Part shown: piece after piece, positions 26,531-35,492 of the stretch
Position numbering within the stretch: position 1 is the stretch's first letter
Layout: each line of letters opens with the position of its first letter
From: Anaerobaca lacustris
GTDB lineage: Bacteria; Planctomycetota; Phycisphaerae; Sedimentisphaerales; Anaerobacaceae
Reading direction: 5' to 3'
Length of the DNA: 64,000 nt
Assembly (NCBI RefSeq): GCF_030012215.1
Contig: NZ_JASCXX010000003.1
Location: 232,202-296,201, forward strand
The notes under the pieces: generated by a model
What the model saw: only the letters and a program-made list of their open reading frames with translations
The model's database searches: none
What the model was told of the DNA's origin: nothing
Made by a program: the position numbers and the translations under genes

Positions 26531-27880
26531 TTAAACGTCTTCCGGAACCACGAACGGACGGCGGTACTGCCGCGTCAGCATTCGGTTGGCCTCATCGTCG
26601 TTGACATAGCGTTGTTGCTTCGGGTCGAAGTCCAGCGAGCGGCCGAGCCGGTACGAGGTGTTGGCCATGTGGATGAGCGAACAGCTATAGTGGCCGTCCT
26701 CGACCGTGCCGGGCAGATTCGACGTGTCGTTGGCTCGTACGGCGTCGATGAAATGCTGGTAGTGGGCCCGGTCTGTATTGCCTTTCTCGATGCCGGAGGG
26801 TCCGGGCTCGCGCTTTTTGCCCATGAAGGTCTGCCAGCGTCCCCCATACATCGTCATGTAGCCTTCGGAGCCATAGAAGATGTTGCCGATGTTGTTGTCC
26901 GGCGGCTTGCTGAAACCGCCCTCGTAGTTGGTGATCCAGTGGCGGACCTCGAACTGGAGGATCTTCTTCTTGTCGCCCCGGCCGCTGGGATTGTCGAACT
27001 CGTACGTGGCCATCAGTACGTTCGGCGTCTCCTGGTCGTCGTCGAACATCACGTGCGCGCCCATCGCCATAACGCGTCTCGGCAGTGTGACGTCGAGCCC
27101 CCAGCGGGCGATGTCCATTTCGTGCACGCCCTGATTGCCGATGTCTCCGTTGCCGTAGTCCCAGTGCCAGTGCCAGTTGTAGTGGAAGCGGTTTCGGGTG
27201 AACGGCCGCTTCGGAGCCGGACCCAGCCAGAGATCGTAATCGACGCCTGCGGGCACCGGCTCAACCGGCGTGCGTCCGATCGTGTCGCGCCACTTATAGC
27301 AGGTGCCCTTGGCCAGATAGACCTCACCCAGGCCGCCGGAACGCATGAACTCCATCGCTTCCTGATACGCCCTCGAGCTGCGGCTCTCCGTGCCGTGATG
27401 CACCACGCGATTGTACTTCTTCGCCGCCTCGATCAGTTTCTGCCCCTCGAAGATGTTGTGCGTGAAGGGCTTTTCGATGTGGGCGTGCTTGCCCGCTTGG
27501 CAGGCCCAGATGCCCGCCAACGCGTGCCAGTGGTTCGGCGTCGCGACGCTGATCGCGTCGATGCTCTTGTCTTCGAGCAGCTTGCGGATATCGACATAGG
27601 TCTTGGGGAGGGGCTTGTCGTTCTGCTCGAACCATTTGAGCCGCCCGGGAAAGAAGCTCTCGTCCACGTCGCAGATGGCGGCCACCTCGACGTTGGGCAG
27701 GAGCGGGTAGTTCCGGATGTGGCTGCCGAATCCGTGCCCTCGAATGCCTACGACGGCGATTCGGACCCGGTTGTTGGCGCCGGCCCATGATTGGGTCGTG
27801 CCCCACAGGCCTACGCCGGCTGCGGTTGCGAGCGATTGTTTGACAAACGTCCGGCGAGAGACAGCATCTGGCGCGTCCAT
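26531..27880 (-). CDS. Gfo/Idh/MocA family oxidoreductase with Tat signal
   Basis: The 449-residue protein begins with a Tat signal (SRRTFVKQSLATAAGVGLWG). The Rossmann segment is VRIAVVGIRGHGFGSHI, and AHIEKPFTHN carries the EKP motif. The C-terminal domain includes NGDIGNQGVHEMDIARWGLD, typical of planctomycete exported members. The start at 27880 has a near-perfect ribosome-binding site (AGGAAGGAG) 6 nt upstream. It sits between dnaX and recR on the same strand. Confidence 0.88.
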   Translation of the reverse strand: MDAPDAVSRRTFVKQSLATAAGVGLWGTTQSWAGANNRVRIAVVGIRGHGFGSHIRNYPLLPNVEVAAICDVDESFFPGRLKWFEQNDKPLPKTYVDIRKLLEDKSIDAISVATPNHWHALAGIWACQAGKHAHIEKPFTHNIFEGQKLIEAAKKYNRVVHHGTESRSSRAYQEAMEFMRSGGLGEVYLAKGTCYKWRDTIGRTPVEPVPAGVDYDLWLGPAPKRPFTRNRFHYNWHWHWDYGNGDIGNQGVHEMDIARWGLDVTLPRRVMAMGAHVMFDDDQETPNVLMATYEFDNPSGRGDKKKILQFEVRHWITNYEGGFSKPPDNNIGNIFYGSEGYMTMYGGRWQTFMGKKREPGPSGIEKGNTDRAHYQHFIDAVRANDTSNLPGTVEDGHYSCSLIHMANTSYRLGRSLDFDPKQQRYVNDDEANRMLTRQYRRPFVVPEDV

Positions 27881-28034
27881 CGTATCTCCTTCCTGAATAT
27901 GACTGTGTGGCGTCATCCGATCTGCAAGCCCGGCATCGGTCCAACATCGAGCCGACGACAGCATAGCACGTCTGCGGGGAAAGTTCGAGTGCCAGCATTT
28001 TGGGCGGAGCCTGCTCCGGGGCAACTCGGGCGGC

Positions 28035-29681
28035 CTATTCTTCCTCGATGCCCGTGACGGTGGCGCCAAGCTCCATGAGGACGGTCTTGACGCCTGGGTC
28101 GCTGAGGATCTGACGCTGCCGTTCGGCGAAGGGGATGCGTTCGGCGCCGGCGTCGGCCTGGGGAGCATCCGCCATGGTGAACCTGAGGCGAACGGATCGG
28201 CCAAGACATTTGCCCAGGGCCTCGGCGATCTGATCGCTTCGCCCGTTGCTTTCGCACATTTCCTTTTGCATCTTGGCGGTGGCGGCAAATTCGATCGTCA
28301 GGATCTCGCCGACGAAGTCCTTGGGACTCGAGCCGGCGAGCAGGCTGGTGGTAGCCGGGCTGAGCCGCTTGGCGAGAGATTCGAGAACCTCCGGCCACGA
28401 TGCGGCCAGGTCCTCCGGCATCGGTTCGGCATGGGAGACGGGTACGACGCTCGCGCGGGGCTCAGTCGGTCTGGTCGGGATCGACAGGATCGCCGTGGCG
28501 GGTTTAGTCTCTACCGGGAGTTTTTTTTTGACCGGTGCGGCGGCGCTGCCCGACGAACGGGCCAGCAGCTCATCGACGTTGATGAAGTGCTCGCTCAGTG
28601 CGAATCGGAGCAGAGAGGCGTCGAGCAGGGCCCGGGGCGTATCGCTGTTCTTGACGGCCCAACGGAGCTTCTCGAGTGCCGTGATGTTGTAGATCAGCCC
28701 CGCGGTGTCGAACTTCTTCGCCAGTTCGGCGGCCCGCTCCTTCTGGTCGGCCGTTAGAATCAGCAGATCGGTGTCGACCCCGGCCGAGGCGATCACCAGC
28801 AGGTCACGCATCTGCTCGGTCAGGGCGTCGACGATCTGCGCCTCCCCCAGGCCTGTGTTGATGAGGTCTTCCGTGGCGGTCAGCGTGCCGGCCGCATCGG
28901 CGTCGCCGATCTTCTCGACCAGCGTTTGGACCTTCTCGGCGTTGGGCCGGCCGAGGAAGTCCTCCAGCAGGTCCACCGACAACGGCTGGATCCCCGTGCT
29001 GATGAGCCGATCCAGCAGGCTCAGGCCGTCGCGCATCGACCCGTTGGCCATCTTCGCCAGGGCCAGCACGAGATCGTCCTCGTACTTGATCTTCTCTTTC
29101 TTGAGGATGCTCTTGAGCTGCTCGGCGACCTGCTTGGGGTTGATGTTGTGAAAATCGAACCGCTGGCACCGCGACTGGATCGTGGCGATCACCTTGTTGG
29201 GCTCGGTCGTGGCGAAGATGAATTTCACATGCTCCGGCGGCTCCTCCAGTGTCTTGAGCAGGGCGTTGAACGCCTGCGTCGTCAGCATGTGCACTTCGTC
29301 GATGATATAGATCTTGTAGCGGGCCCGCGCGGGTCGGTAGATCGCATTCTCGCGCAGCTCGCGAATCTCATCGACGCGGTTGTTCGACGCGCCGTCGATC
29401 TCGATGACGTCGATGTCCTCGCCGGTGTTGATCGAGACGCAACTGTCGCACTTGCAGCAGGGACTCGTCGTCGGTCCGTCGGACGTGAGGCAGTTGAGGG
29501 CCTTGGCGAGAATCCGGGCCATCGTGGTCTTGCCGACCCCTCGCGTGCCCGAGAACAGATACGCATGGGCGACGCGCCCCGTCTCGATGGCGTTCTTGAG
29601 CGTCTTGGAGATCGGGTCCTGCCCGACCACGTCGTCGAACGTCTGCGACCGATACTTTCGTGCGAGAACGGTGTAAGCCAT
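28035..29681 (-). CDS. dnaX: DNA polymerase III subunits gamma/tau
   Basis: DnaX is the clamp-loader ATPase. The 548-residue tau-length protein has Walker A SGTRGVGKTTMA, the four-cysteine zinc module (CCKCDSC and an upstream Cys), the DEVH Walker B (IYIIDEVHML) and the sensor segments FATTEPNKV and IQSRCQRF. Domains I-III end near residue 370. A run of nine A residues covers codons 385-387 at the junction to the C-terminal domain, where a shortened gamma form could be made. The remaining 160 residues would be tau-specific. It is followed by a Gfo/Idh/MocA gene. Confidence 0.97.
   Translation of the reverse strand: MAYTVLARKYRSQTFDDVVGQDPISKTLKNAIETGRVAHAYLFSGTRGVGKTTMARILAKALNCLTSDGPTTSPCCKCDSCVSINTGEDIDVIEIDGASNNRVDEIRELRENAIYRPARARYKIYIIDEVHMLTTQAFNALLKTLEEPPEHVKFIFATTEPNKVIATIQSRCQRFDFHNINPKQVAEQLKSILKKEKIKYEDDLVLALAKMANGSMRDGLSLLDRLISTGIQPLSVDLLEDFLGRPNAEKVQTLVEKIGDADAAGTLTATEDLINTGLGEAQIVDALTEQMRDLLVIASAGVDTDLLILTADQKERAAELAKKFDTAGLIYNITALEKLRWAVKNSDTPRALLDASLLRFALSEHFINVDELLARSSGSAAAPVKKKLPVETKPATAILSIPTRPTEPRASVVPVSHAEPMPEDLAASWPEVLESLAKRLSPATTSLLAGSSPKDFVGEILTIEFAATAKMQKEMCESNGRSDQIAEALGKCLGRSVRLRFTMADAPQADAGAERIPFAERQRQILSDPGVKTVLMELGATVTGIEEE
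28521..28529 (-). promoter_or_regulatory. A9 slippage site within dnaX (candidate gamma/tau switch)
   Basis: Nine A residues on the coding strand encode Lys385-Lys387. One base lost (A8) leads to a stop after residue 389, and one gained or a -1 shift (A10) leads to a stop after residue 392. ACCGG and CCGGT flank the run and could pair. Thermus thermophilus dnaX makes gamma by transcriptional slippage on an A9 run, so a similar mechanism is inferred here. Confidence 0.6.
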
Positions 29682-29703
29682 AGCAATTGATTACGGATTA
29701 TGG

Positions 29704-29717
29704 ATTATTGATGATTC
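29704..29717 (+). repeat. Left arm of 14-bp inverted repeat around the four-helix-bundle gene
   Basis: ATTATTGATGATTC is the exact reverse complement of the 14 bases at 30119-30132. The arm overlaps the stop region of the enclosed gene and lies in an AT-rich strip that contrasts with the GC-rich surroundings. Confidence 0.8.
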
Positions 29718-30100
29718 TCATCTGACAACCTGCAAGACGGGAACTCGGCACTGTGGTTTCGAGCCGTCTTCCTGGCGGCAGCAAAGATGGCGGTCAACTC
29801 TTGTGCCTCACCCAGCAATCGGCCGACGGCGGATTGCGCCACCAGATCTTCCTCTGCGGCGAACTCCATCCAAAAGGCCGACTCGTCGGCTTCTTCCAAC
29901 ACAATGCTGAGCTTCGAGACAAAGGCAGCCTTCGATTGCGACAGACACGTTGCTCGGCAATTTGAGGCCACGGATGTCGAAGCCCGAATCAACTGGCCCC
30001 GGACATGGTTGCCCAGATACCCCTTCGGCAGAGCCAGACTCAGTTTGACCCATCGGTGCGCAAAATCCTTCGTGCGCCGTTTCAAGCCTTCCGCATTCAT
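29705..30100 (-). CDS. Four-helix-bundle protein of the 23S rRNA intervening-sequence family
   Basis: The roughly 131-residue protein is mostly helical. It matches the four-helix-bundle family first seen in 23S rRNA intervening sequences (segments such as KLSLALPKGYLGNHVRGQLIRAS, abbreviated here as LPKGY and RGQLIRAS, then SKAAFVSKLSIVLEEADES). The molecular role of the family is not known. Here it is not within rRNA but in its own AT-rich unit, bracketed by perfect 14-bp inverted repeats. The ATG at 30100 is chosen because GGAGG lies 8 nt upstream; a GTG two codons earlier is possible. It lies upstream of dnaX on the same strand, 23 nt from its start codon. Confidence 0.85.
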   Translation of the reverse strand: MNAEGLKRRTKDFAHRWVKLSLALPKGYLGNHVRGQLIRASTSVASNCRATCLSQSKAAFVSKLSIVLEEADESAFWMEFAAEEDLVAQSAVGRLLGEAQELTAIFAAARKTARNHSAEFPSCRLSDENHQ

Positions 30101-30118
30101 TCTCACGCCCTCCGCCTC

Positions 30119-30132
30119 GAATCATCAATAAT
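30119..30132 (+). repeat. Right arm of 14-bp inverted repeat
   Basis: GAATCATCAATAAT is the exact reverse complement of 29704-29717. It lies 18 nt upstream of the four-helix-bundle start and is followed by further ATCAATCATCAAT-type AT-rich sequence. The remaining gap to 30443 has no gene. Confidence 0.8.
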
Positions 30133-30398
30133 CATTTATCAATCATCAATGAAAAAGATCGGCCGGGTTAACCCACACACAACCAAGCGTCCACTTATGG
30201 CTGCTCGGTTCCCCGCCTGACCAGGTTCGCGGGCTCGGCTTGCATGGGACCCGGCCGGTAAAAGATGCCTTCGTATCCGAGTCGGAGAGCGTTTTGGCTC
30301 TGCCGGAGCAGACTATACCACAGGATCGCCATCCTGGCCAGCAAAACCTTCCAGATTTGTCCCGCCTGCGGCAGGACGCGGGATTCTCCTTGGCCGGT

Positions 30399-30422
30399 GG
30401 GGGCGAGGCATGCCTCGCCCCC
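30399..30422. repeat. Perfect 24-bp GC-rich palindrome
   Basis: GGGGGCGAGGCA and TGCCTCGCCCCC form a perfect palindrome 21 nt downstream of the stop of the 30444-32711 gene. There is no T-tract, so it is not a typical intrinsic terminator; it may be a REP-like element or an RNA 3'-end hairpin. A smaller palindrome (CCTGCGGCAGG) lies just to its left, near 30364-30374. Confidence 0.6.
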
Positions 30423-30443
30423 GCAAATCCATATCCATCACAA

Positions 30444-32711
30444 TCATTCGGCCAGGGGTGTGCCGAAGCCGATGTCGTCGAGGAAGATCAGGCCGCTGCC
30501 GCCGGCGGTCGGTGCGTTGCGATTGCCGACGCCAATGTACATCGTTTTGACGCGGGCCAGGTTCACGCCGGCCAGTTCGCTGTAGGGAATCGTCCAGGCC
30601 TGCCAGGCGGCGACCGTCAGCGCCTCGGGGTTCGGATGCGTCACGACCGCCACGCCGCCGGCGCTGTCCTCGACCGTCACGTAGAGCGTCTCAGCCGCGT
30701 TGGTCTCGGCGCCGTAGAAGTGCAGCCGCAGCGTCCTGGCGTCGTTGCCGGCCCAGTCCTGCGGGGTGGCCCAGGTGCGCGAGGCCTCCGAGTAGAAGGG
30801 GGCCTCGGTGTTGTCGTACTCCAGCGGCATCGACTGGCGGCCGCCGTGAACGATCGTCTTCTCGGCGAACGGGGACTGGGTGTAGCCGACGACCGAGCCG
30901 GTGTTGTTGGTCCAGCCGTCGATCCAGGTCTGGAAGACGGTTTCGCCGGCGTCGATGTCGTCGGTGTAGCTCTCGATGTCATCGATCGTGGCGTACTCGG
31001 CCGTGGTGAAGCTCCACAGGTCGCCTTCCCAAGCGGCGTCACCGTCGTCGGCATCGACTTTCCAGTAGTAGACATTGCCGAAGACCAGATCGGGCACGAA
31101 GCTCGCCTGGCTGACGGTGGCGGTCAGGGCCAGGTTGGCCGGATCGGTGCCGAGGAAGACGTCATGCGAGACGGCCTCGCGTCCCGGCCGCCAGCTTAGG
31201 GCCGCGTCCACATCCACGCCGACCGCCCCGGCCGCCGGCTCCGGCTGCCGCGTATGCGCCGGAATATAGTAGAAGCGGACCTCGCTGAGACCGTATTGAG
31301 GCAACGCGCCCCATCGGCTGTTGACCGTGAGTCTGACGTACTTGGCCGCTACGCCGGCGAAGTCCACGATGGTGTTGTGTGCGTAGTCGGATTTGGCGGT
31401 GGCCTGGGTCAGTTCCGCGTCACCCAGAGTGGTCCAGTCCCCTCCATCCGCAGAGTACTCGATCGTCACCTCCTTGACGCCAAAACCCAGAACCAGTTCG
31501 AACTCGACGTTGTAGTTCCAAACCCAGAGCTCGTGGAGCTTGTAGACGCGATCGAACTCGAACTGAATCCAGATGGGATCACTGCCGGCGGGGCTGCCCA
31601 GCCACATATCGGTACTCCTGGTCGAGTGCTGGTCTGCCTCGTCGAGTCCCGAGCCATTGACGATGTTCTCGATGCTTTCCGCTGCCTCGGAGATGGCATT
31701 GGTTGTGGCGATGATATTCGCGATGGGGTAGGCGAAGGGTTCCGTCGTGAAGTTCCAGACGTCTCCCTTGAATACGGTGAAGTCTGGTGCGCTATTGACT
31801 TCATCCACACGCCAGTAATAGGTCTGGCCGAAATCAAGGTGGCTGGGGTCGAAGGAATTGACATCCAGATCCTGGGCCGTGGGCACAGTGGCATCGTTCA
31901 CGTCGGCCCAATCCGTTCCGAAGTACACGTTGTGCGTGGCCGCCGACGCACCCGGTTTCCAACCCAGGATCACATCCCGCGCGATATCATCGCTATCCGT
32001 TGGCGGGATGGGATTGGTGGCCTTGACGACCGTCAACGCCAGCACGACCGACTCCAGCCAGTCGATCTGCCATCCGTTCGACGCGCCTTCCTGAAACGCG
32101 GACAGTGCGATGATGTCGTTCGGCGTCAATCCCAAGTCTGCCAACGGGATGACCGCGTGAATCGTATCCCCGTCAATTGTGTATTCGTAGTCCTCAAACA
32201 GCGGCACTTCGGTCAAGGCGTAATAGGCGTACACTCCGTTGGTGTTGCCGTCGCGCCAGCCGAATTGAACCACCACATCGACCCCAATGGGAGTCTGCAC
32301 GCCCGTCGCGTTGCCCTCGTACTCGGAGTTGTGATAGCCGGTGGTCGGATCGTTGTCCGTGTCGAGGAGCCAATGGTAGTAGTATCGGTTGGTCATACCA
32401 GCCGGGGTCTCCGCTACCGAAGGCGCGAAGACACCGTACACCGTCATCGTCAGATTCAGGTTCCCTTCCTCCACCCATGCCTCAATACGCTTGATGTCGC
32501 CGCTTGAATCGGCCATGTCGGACGGATCGTCCACGCCCGCGACCTGGCCGACGGCAGTCCCACCGTGCCCGATCATCATCCACCCGATGGTAAACACCGT
32601 AAGCCATAGGATGCGGAATGTTGGGATGATGGAAGGGGGCCTCTCCGGCCATCGCGTGATGGACTGGAAACCTGATGCACGAGGTGCTCGCACAAACCGT
32701 TTCTTGCACAT
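30444..32711 (-). CDS. Large secreted multidomain protein with F5/8 type C (discoidin) domain and FN3-like repeats
   Basis: The 755-residue product has a basic N-terminus and a hydrophobic segment at about 33-50, consistent with export. The region from about 60 to 230 resembles a carbohydrate-binding or DOMON-like sandwich (YYHWLLDTDNDPTTGYHN). Two FN3-like modules are recognisable by HNVYFGTDWADV and HDVFLGTDPANL, each ending in YYWRVD or YYWKVD. Between them is a discoidin-like domain (about 335-490). The C-terminal part (about 590-755) looks like another beta-sandwich. No catalytic motif was recognised. It probably binds polysaccharide at the cell surface. The start follows AAGGAGG. It is divergent from the fucosidase gene. 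Confidence 0.75.
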   Translation of the reverse strand: MCKKRFVRAPRASGFQSITRWPERPPSIIPTFRILWLTVFTIGWMMIGHGGTAVGQVAGVDDPSDMADSSGDIKRIEAWVEEGNLNLTMTVYGVFAPSVAETPAGMTNRYYYHWLLDTDNDPTTGYHNSEYEGNATGVQTPIGVDVVVQFGWRDGNTNGVYAYYALTEVPLFEDYEYTIDGDTIHAVIPLADLGLTPNDIIALSAFQEGASNGWQIDWLESVVLALTVVKATNPIPPTDSDDIARDVILGWKPGASAATHNVYFGTDWADVNDATVPTAQDLDVNSFDPSHLDFGQTYYWRVDEVNSAPDFTVFKGDVWNFTTEPFAYPIANIIATTNAISEAAESIENIVNGSGLDEADQHSTRSTDMWLGSPAGSDPIWIQFEFDRVYKLHELWVWNYNVEFELVLGFGVKEVTIEYSADGGDWTTLGDAELTQATAKSDYAHNTIVDFAGVAAKYVRLTVNSRWGALPQYGLSEVRFYYIPAHTRQPEPAAGAVGVDVDAALSWRPGREAVSHDVFLGTDPANLALTATVSQASFVPDLVFGNVYYWKVDADDGDAAWEGDLWSFTTAEYATIDDIESYTDDIDAGETVFQTWIDGWTNNTGSVVGYTQSPFAEKTIVHGGRQSMPLEYDNTEAPFYSEASRTWATPQDWAGNDARTLRLHFYGAETNAAETLYVTVEDSAGGVAVVTHPNPEALTVAAWQAWTIPYSELAGVNLARVKTMYIGVGNRNAPTAGGSGLIFLDDIGFGTPLAE

Positions 32712-33082
32712 GATAATCCTCCTTCAATGAAACGCTCAGATCAGATTTTCCGTGCCCCGGGAGCGGGTACGGCACGTGTCATGTCGCGATCTATGAGGTG
32801 GATGCTTCTGTCAACGAATGTGAATCGCGTGGGATGGCGGACGCCGATCCGGACCGTTAAACGGACATCGGCAGACGCTCCGGGCTTCGCTGTGCGTCGA
32901 ATCCAGGGCATTGCTCCATACCTCCGAATATGGCATTTGTACCAGAAGAAGCGATCTATAACAAGGAAAAACGGCTTTGCGCCGGGGCAAAGAGAGGCCT
33001 ATGATACAGCCATGGGGCTCTGAACCCGGATATGCCATCTTTGGGTAACTGTAGCATGGTGCCGAAGGAAGGAGACTTTGCA
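32712..33082. other. Divergent intergenic region, no gene seen
   Basis: This 371-nt stretch separates the secreted discoidin-type gene (minus) from the fucosidase (plus). The ribosome-binding sites of both genes lie at its ends (AAGGAGG on the left, GGAAGGAGA on the right). AT-richer sequence around 32930-32970 could hold a plus-strand promoter, but no convincing -35/-10 pair was found. An inverted repeat (CCGTTTAACGG-type, near 32858) is weak. Confidence 0.5.
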
Positions 33083-34441
33083 GTGAACCGACGTCAATTT
33101 CTACAGGGTATGGCAACTGCGTCGACGGCCGTATGGGCTCGGAGATGCATGGGCGCCGGCAGCGGAGCGTCCGATGGGGTGGTCTTGCCGACGCCGACGC
33201 CCCAGCAGGCCCGCTGGCAGGATATGGAACTCGGGATGTTCTTCCATTTCGACCTGCCGATCTACAAGCCCGGCTGGAACTGGCGCAGTTGGCGCGACAA
33301 GCCTGCGCCCGAGATGTACAATCCGTCCAAGCTGGACACGGACCAGTGGATGGAAGCGGCCCGCGCGATGGGGGCCAAATACGCCGTACTCGTCGCCAAG
33401 CATTGCAGCGGCTTTCTCCAGTGGCAGAGCGACCTGTATCCCTATGGCGTCAAACAATCGCCCTGGCGCAACGGCAAAGGCGATGTTGTCCGCGATTTTG
33501 TCGAATCATGCCGCAAGTATGGCATCGAGCCGGGCTTGTATGCCTCTGTGACCGCCAACGGCTATCTGGAGGTGGACAATCCCGGTCTGGTCAATCGAGG
33601 CAAGGGCGGCGATCCGGCGGCGCAGGAGCGTTATGTAAAGATTTGCGAGCAGATGCTGACGGAGTTGTGGAGCCGCTACGGCGATCTGTTCGAGATCTGG
33701 TTCGATGGCGGGGCGCTGCCGGTGGCCAAGGGTGGCCCGGACCTGGTGCCGATCTATCAGAAGCACCAGCCGGACGCCATCGTCTTCCAGGGTCCGGCCG
33801 CATCCATCCGTTGGATCGGCAACGAGCGGGGCGTCGCCGCTTATCCCTGCTGGGCCACCGTCCCGCACCGGGAGGATTACCACGGCCCGGGCGATCCAGA
33901 CGGCCGCTACTGGCTGCCGGGCGAATGCGACGTTCCCGTCCGCAACCACGAGTGGTTCTGGACGCCGGACGCCGAGCACAAACTCTATTCCGTCGAGCAA
34001 CTGATGGATATGTATTACCGCTCGGTCGGCCGCAACTGCAATCTGCTGCTCAACGCCAATCCCAATCCGGACGGGCTGGTTCCCGATGCGGATTTCCAGC
34101 GATACGTCGAGTTCGGCAAGGAAATCCGCAGACGATTCGAGACGCCTCTGGCGCGTACCGAGGGCAGAGGCTCTGCGGTCGAATTGAAGCTGCCCAAGCC
34201 TTTGACCATCGACCATGTCATCATTATGGAGGATATCCGCCACGGCGAACGCATCCGCAGGTACTGGATGGAGGGGCTGACCGGGCCCAATACGTGGCAA
34301 TCGCTCTGCGAAGGCCAGTCCGTCGGACACAAGCGGATCGAACAGTTCGGATCGGTGGAGGTGGCGAAGCTTCGCCTGCGCACGTTGGATTCTGTGGGCG
34401 AGCCGCTCATTCGAGAGTTGGCGGCGTACCACGTGGGATAG
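33083..34441 (+). CDS. GH29 alpha-L-fucosidase with Tat signal
   Basis: The 452-residue protein starts at a GTG preceded by GGAAGGAGA, giving a Tat signal (NRRQFLQGMATAS). The catalytic domain follows the GH29 pattern: GMFFHFDLPIY, KYAVLVAKHCSGF (usually KHHDGF), YGIEPGLYAS, and the nucleophile in LFEIWFDGG (Asp208). SVGRNCNLLLNANPNPDG is the family segment RNGNLLLN. The C-terminal 90 residues form a discoidin-like sandwich. It releases alpha-L-fucose from glycans, probably in the periplasm. The substitution of HH by HC in the KHHDGF motif and the unusual HFDLPIY segment suggest a divergent subfamily. Confidence 0.87.
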   Translation: MNRRQFLQGMATASTAVWARRCMGAGSGASDGVVLPTPTPQQARWQDMELGMFFHFDLPIYKPGWNWRSWRDKPAPEMYNPSKLDTDQWMEAARAMGAKYAVLVAKHCSGFLQWQSDLYPYGVKQSPWRNGKGDVVRDFVESCRKYGIEPGLYASVTANGYLEVDNPGLVNRGKGGDPAAQERYVKICEQMLTELWSRYGDLFEIWFDGGALPVAKGGPDLVPIYQKHQPDAIVFQGPAASIRWIGNERGVAAYPCWATVPHREDYHGPGDPDGRYWLPGECDVPVRNHEWFWTPDAEHKLYSVEQLMDMYYRSVGRNCNLLLNANPNPDGLVPDADFQRYVEFGKEIRRRFETPLARTEGRGSAVELKLPKPLTIDHVIIMEDIRHGERIRRYWMEGLTGPNTWQSLCEGQSVGHKRIEQFGSVEVAKLRLRTLDSVGEPLIRELAAYHVG

Positions 34442-34450
34442 CGTCCCACC

Positions 34451-35251
34451 TTAGAGCAGGGAGCGGTAGGCGTAGCCCTTGAGCATGACCTCGAAGTCCG
34501 CCCATTCCTCGTCGTCAGCCGGCGTTCGGTAGAAGGCGAAACTGGCTGGCTCGTGCAGGGATCGGAGGTTCCACTCCATCAACGCGCGGCTGCGCCATCG
34601 TTGCATCTCGACGTGACCGTCGGCGTAGCCCAGCGTGCTGCTGTCGTCGCGGTGCCAGACCCCGAACGGATCGACCCATTGTCTGGACTTGGGATTCATG
34701 ACCCAGGAGCCGTTGTTGTATCCGCGTGGATCGCACTCGGCCAGGAAGACGTACTTGGTCGCCGGCTGCTTGATGTCCGTGTAGTTGATGCAGGGGCGGA
34801 TCTCCCACGTGCCGGCCGGGACCGCATTCATCCCGCCGGCAATTGAGTACGTGCGGAAGGCGTACTGATGGCCCGGACTGTTCCTGCGCCGGTCAGAAGG
34901 GCAGCGATAGACCTCCAACTCCCTGACGTAAGGCCACAGCAGTCCCTGCTGGATGTACTCCTTCTTGTCCTCGATCGAGGAGCTTGCACCCGACGGGGGA
35001 ATGACCACCCATGCGGCGGGATTGGAGGTGGAGATCGGAGCGCCTGGTGTTTGGCCCGAGACCAGCCTGCCGTCGTTCTCATCCTTGTACATCAGCCACG
35101 CCAGCGTGAGCGTCCGCACGTTGCTGCGGCAGGTTAGACTTCGGGCCTGTTCCCGGGCACGCTTGAGCGACGGCATCAGGATGGCCATGAGCACCGCGAT
35201 GATGGCGATGACCACCAGCAGTTCGATCAATGTGAACGCTCGTTTCTTCAT
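34451..35251 (-). CDS. Type II secretion/prepilin-type protein with HX10DG-like motif
   Basis: The 266-residue protein has a class III prepilin signal ([21 protein letters not shown]), with cleavage expected before the phenylalanine and a Glu at +5. The following helix anchors it. Near the C-terminus [17 protein letters not shown] resembles the planctomycete H-X9-DG processing-associated motif but with ten residues between His and Asp-Gly. Such pseudopilins are numerous in Planctomycetota and their function is largely unknown. AGGAGAGG precedes the start. It is convergent with the fucosidase (9 nt gap). Confidence 0.88.
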   Translation of the reverse strand: MKKRAFTLIELLVVIAIIAVLMAILMPSLKRAREQARSLTCRSNVRTLTLAWLMYKDENDGRLVSGQTPGAPISTSNPAAWVVIPPSGASSSIEDKKEYIQQGLLWPYVRELEVYRCPSDRRRNSPGHQYAFRTYSIAGGMNAVPAGTWEIRPCINYTDIKQPATKYVFLAECDPRGYNNGSWVMNPKSRQWVDPFGVWHRDDSSTLGYADGHVEMQRWRSRALMEWNLRSLHEPASFAFYRTPADDEEWADFEVMLKGYAYRSLL

Positions 35252-35492
35252 ATCGCCTCTCCTGCCCAGAAGGGATGAGCGAACCCGGCGGCCCGTCAAG
35301 GGCCACCGAACAAGATCCGATACGATTCTATCCATGAGAATTCGCCGGGACAAGGACCACTGGTACGGAAGTGCAGCGAAAAACTGGTGGCCGAAGGATT
35401 GACAATCGCGTGGCAATGGCGTATTGATCTGGCCAGAGATGACGGTCCCGGTCGGGTCGTGAGGATAGGATGCCGGAGAAAAGGAGTTGGCC

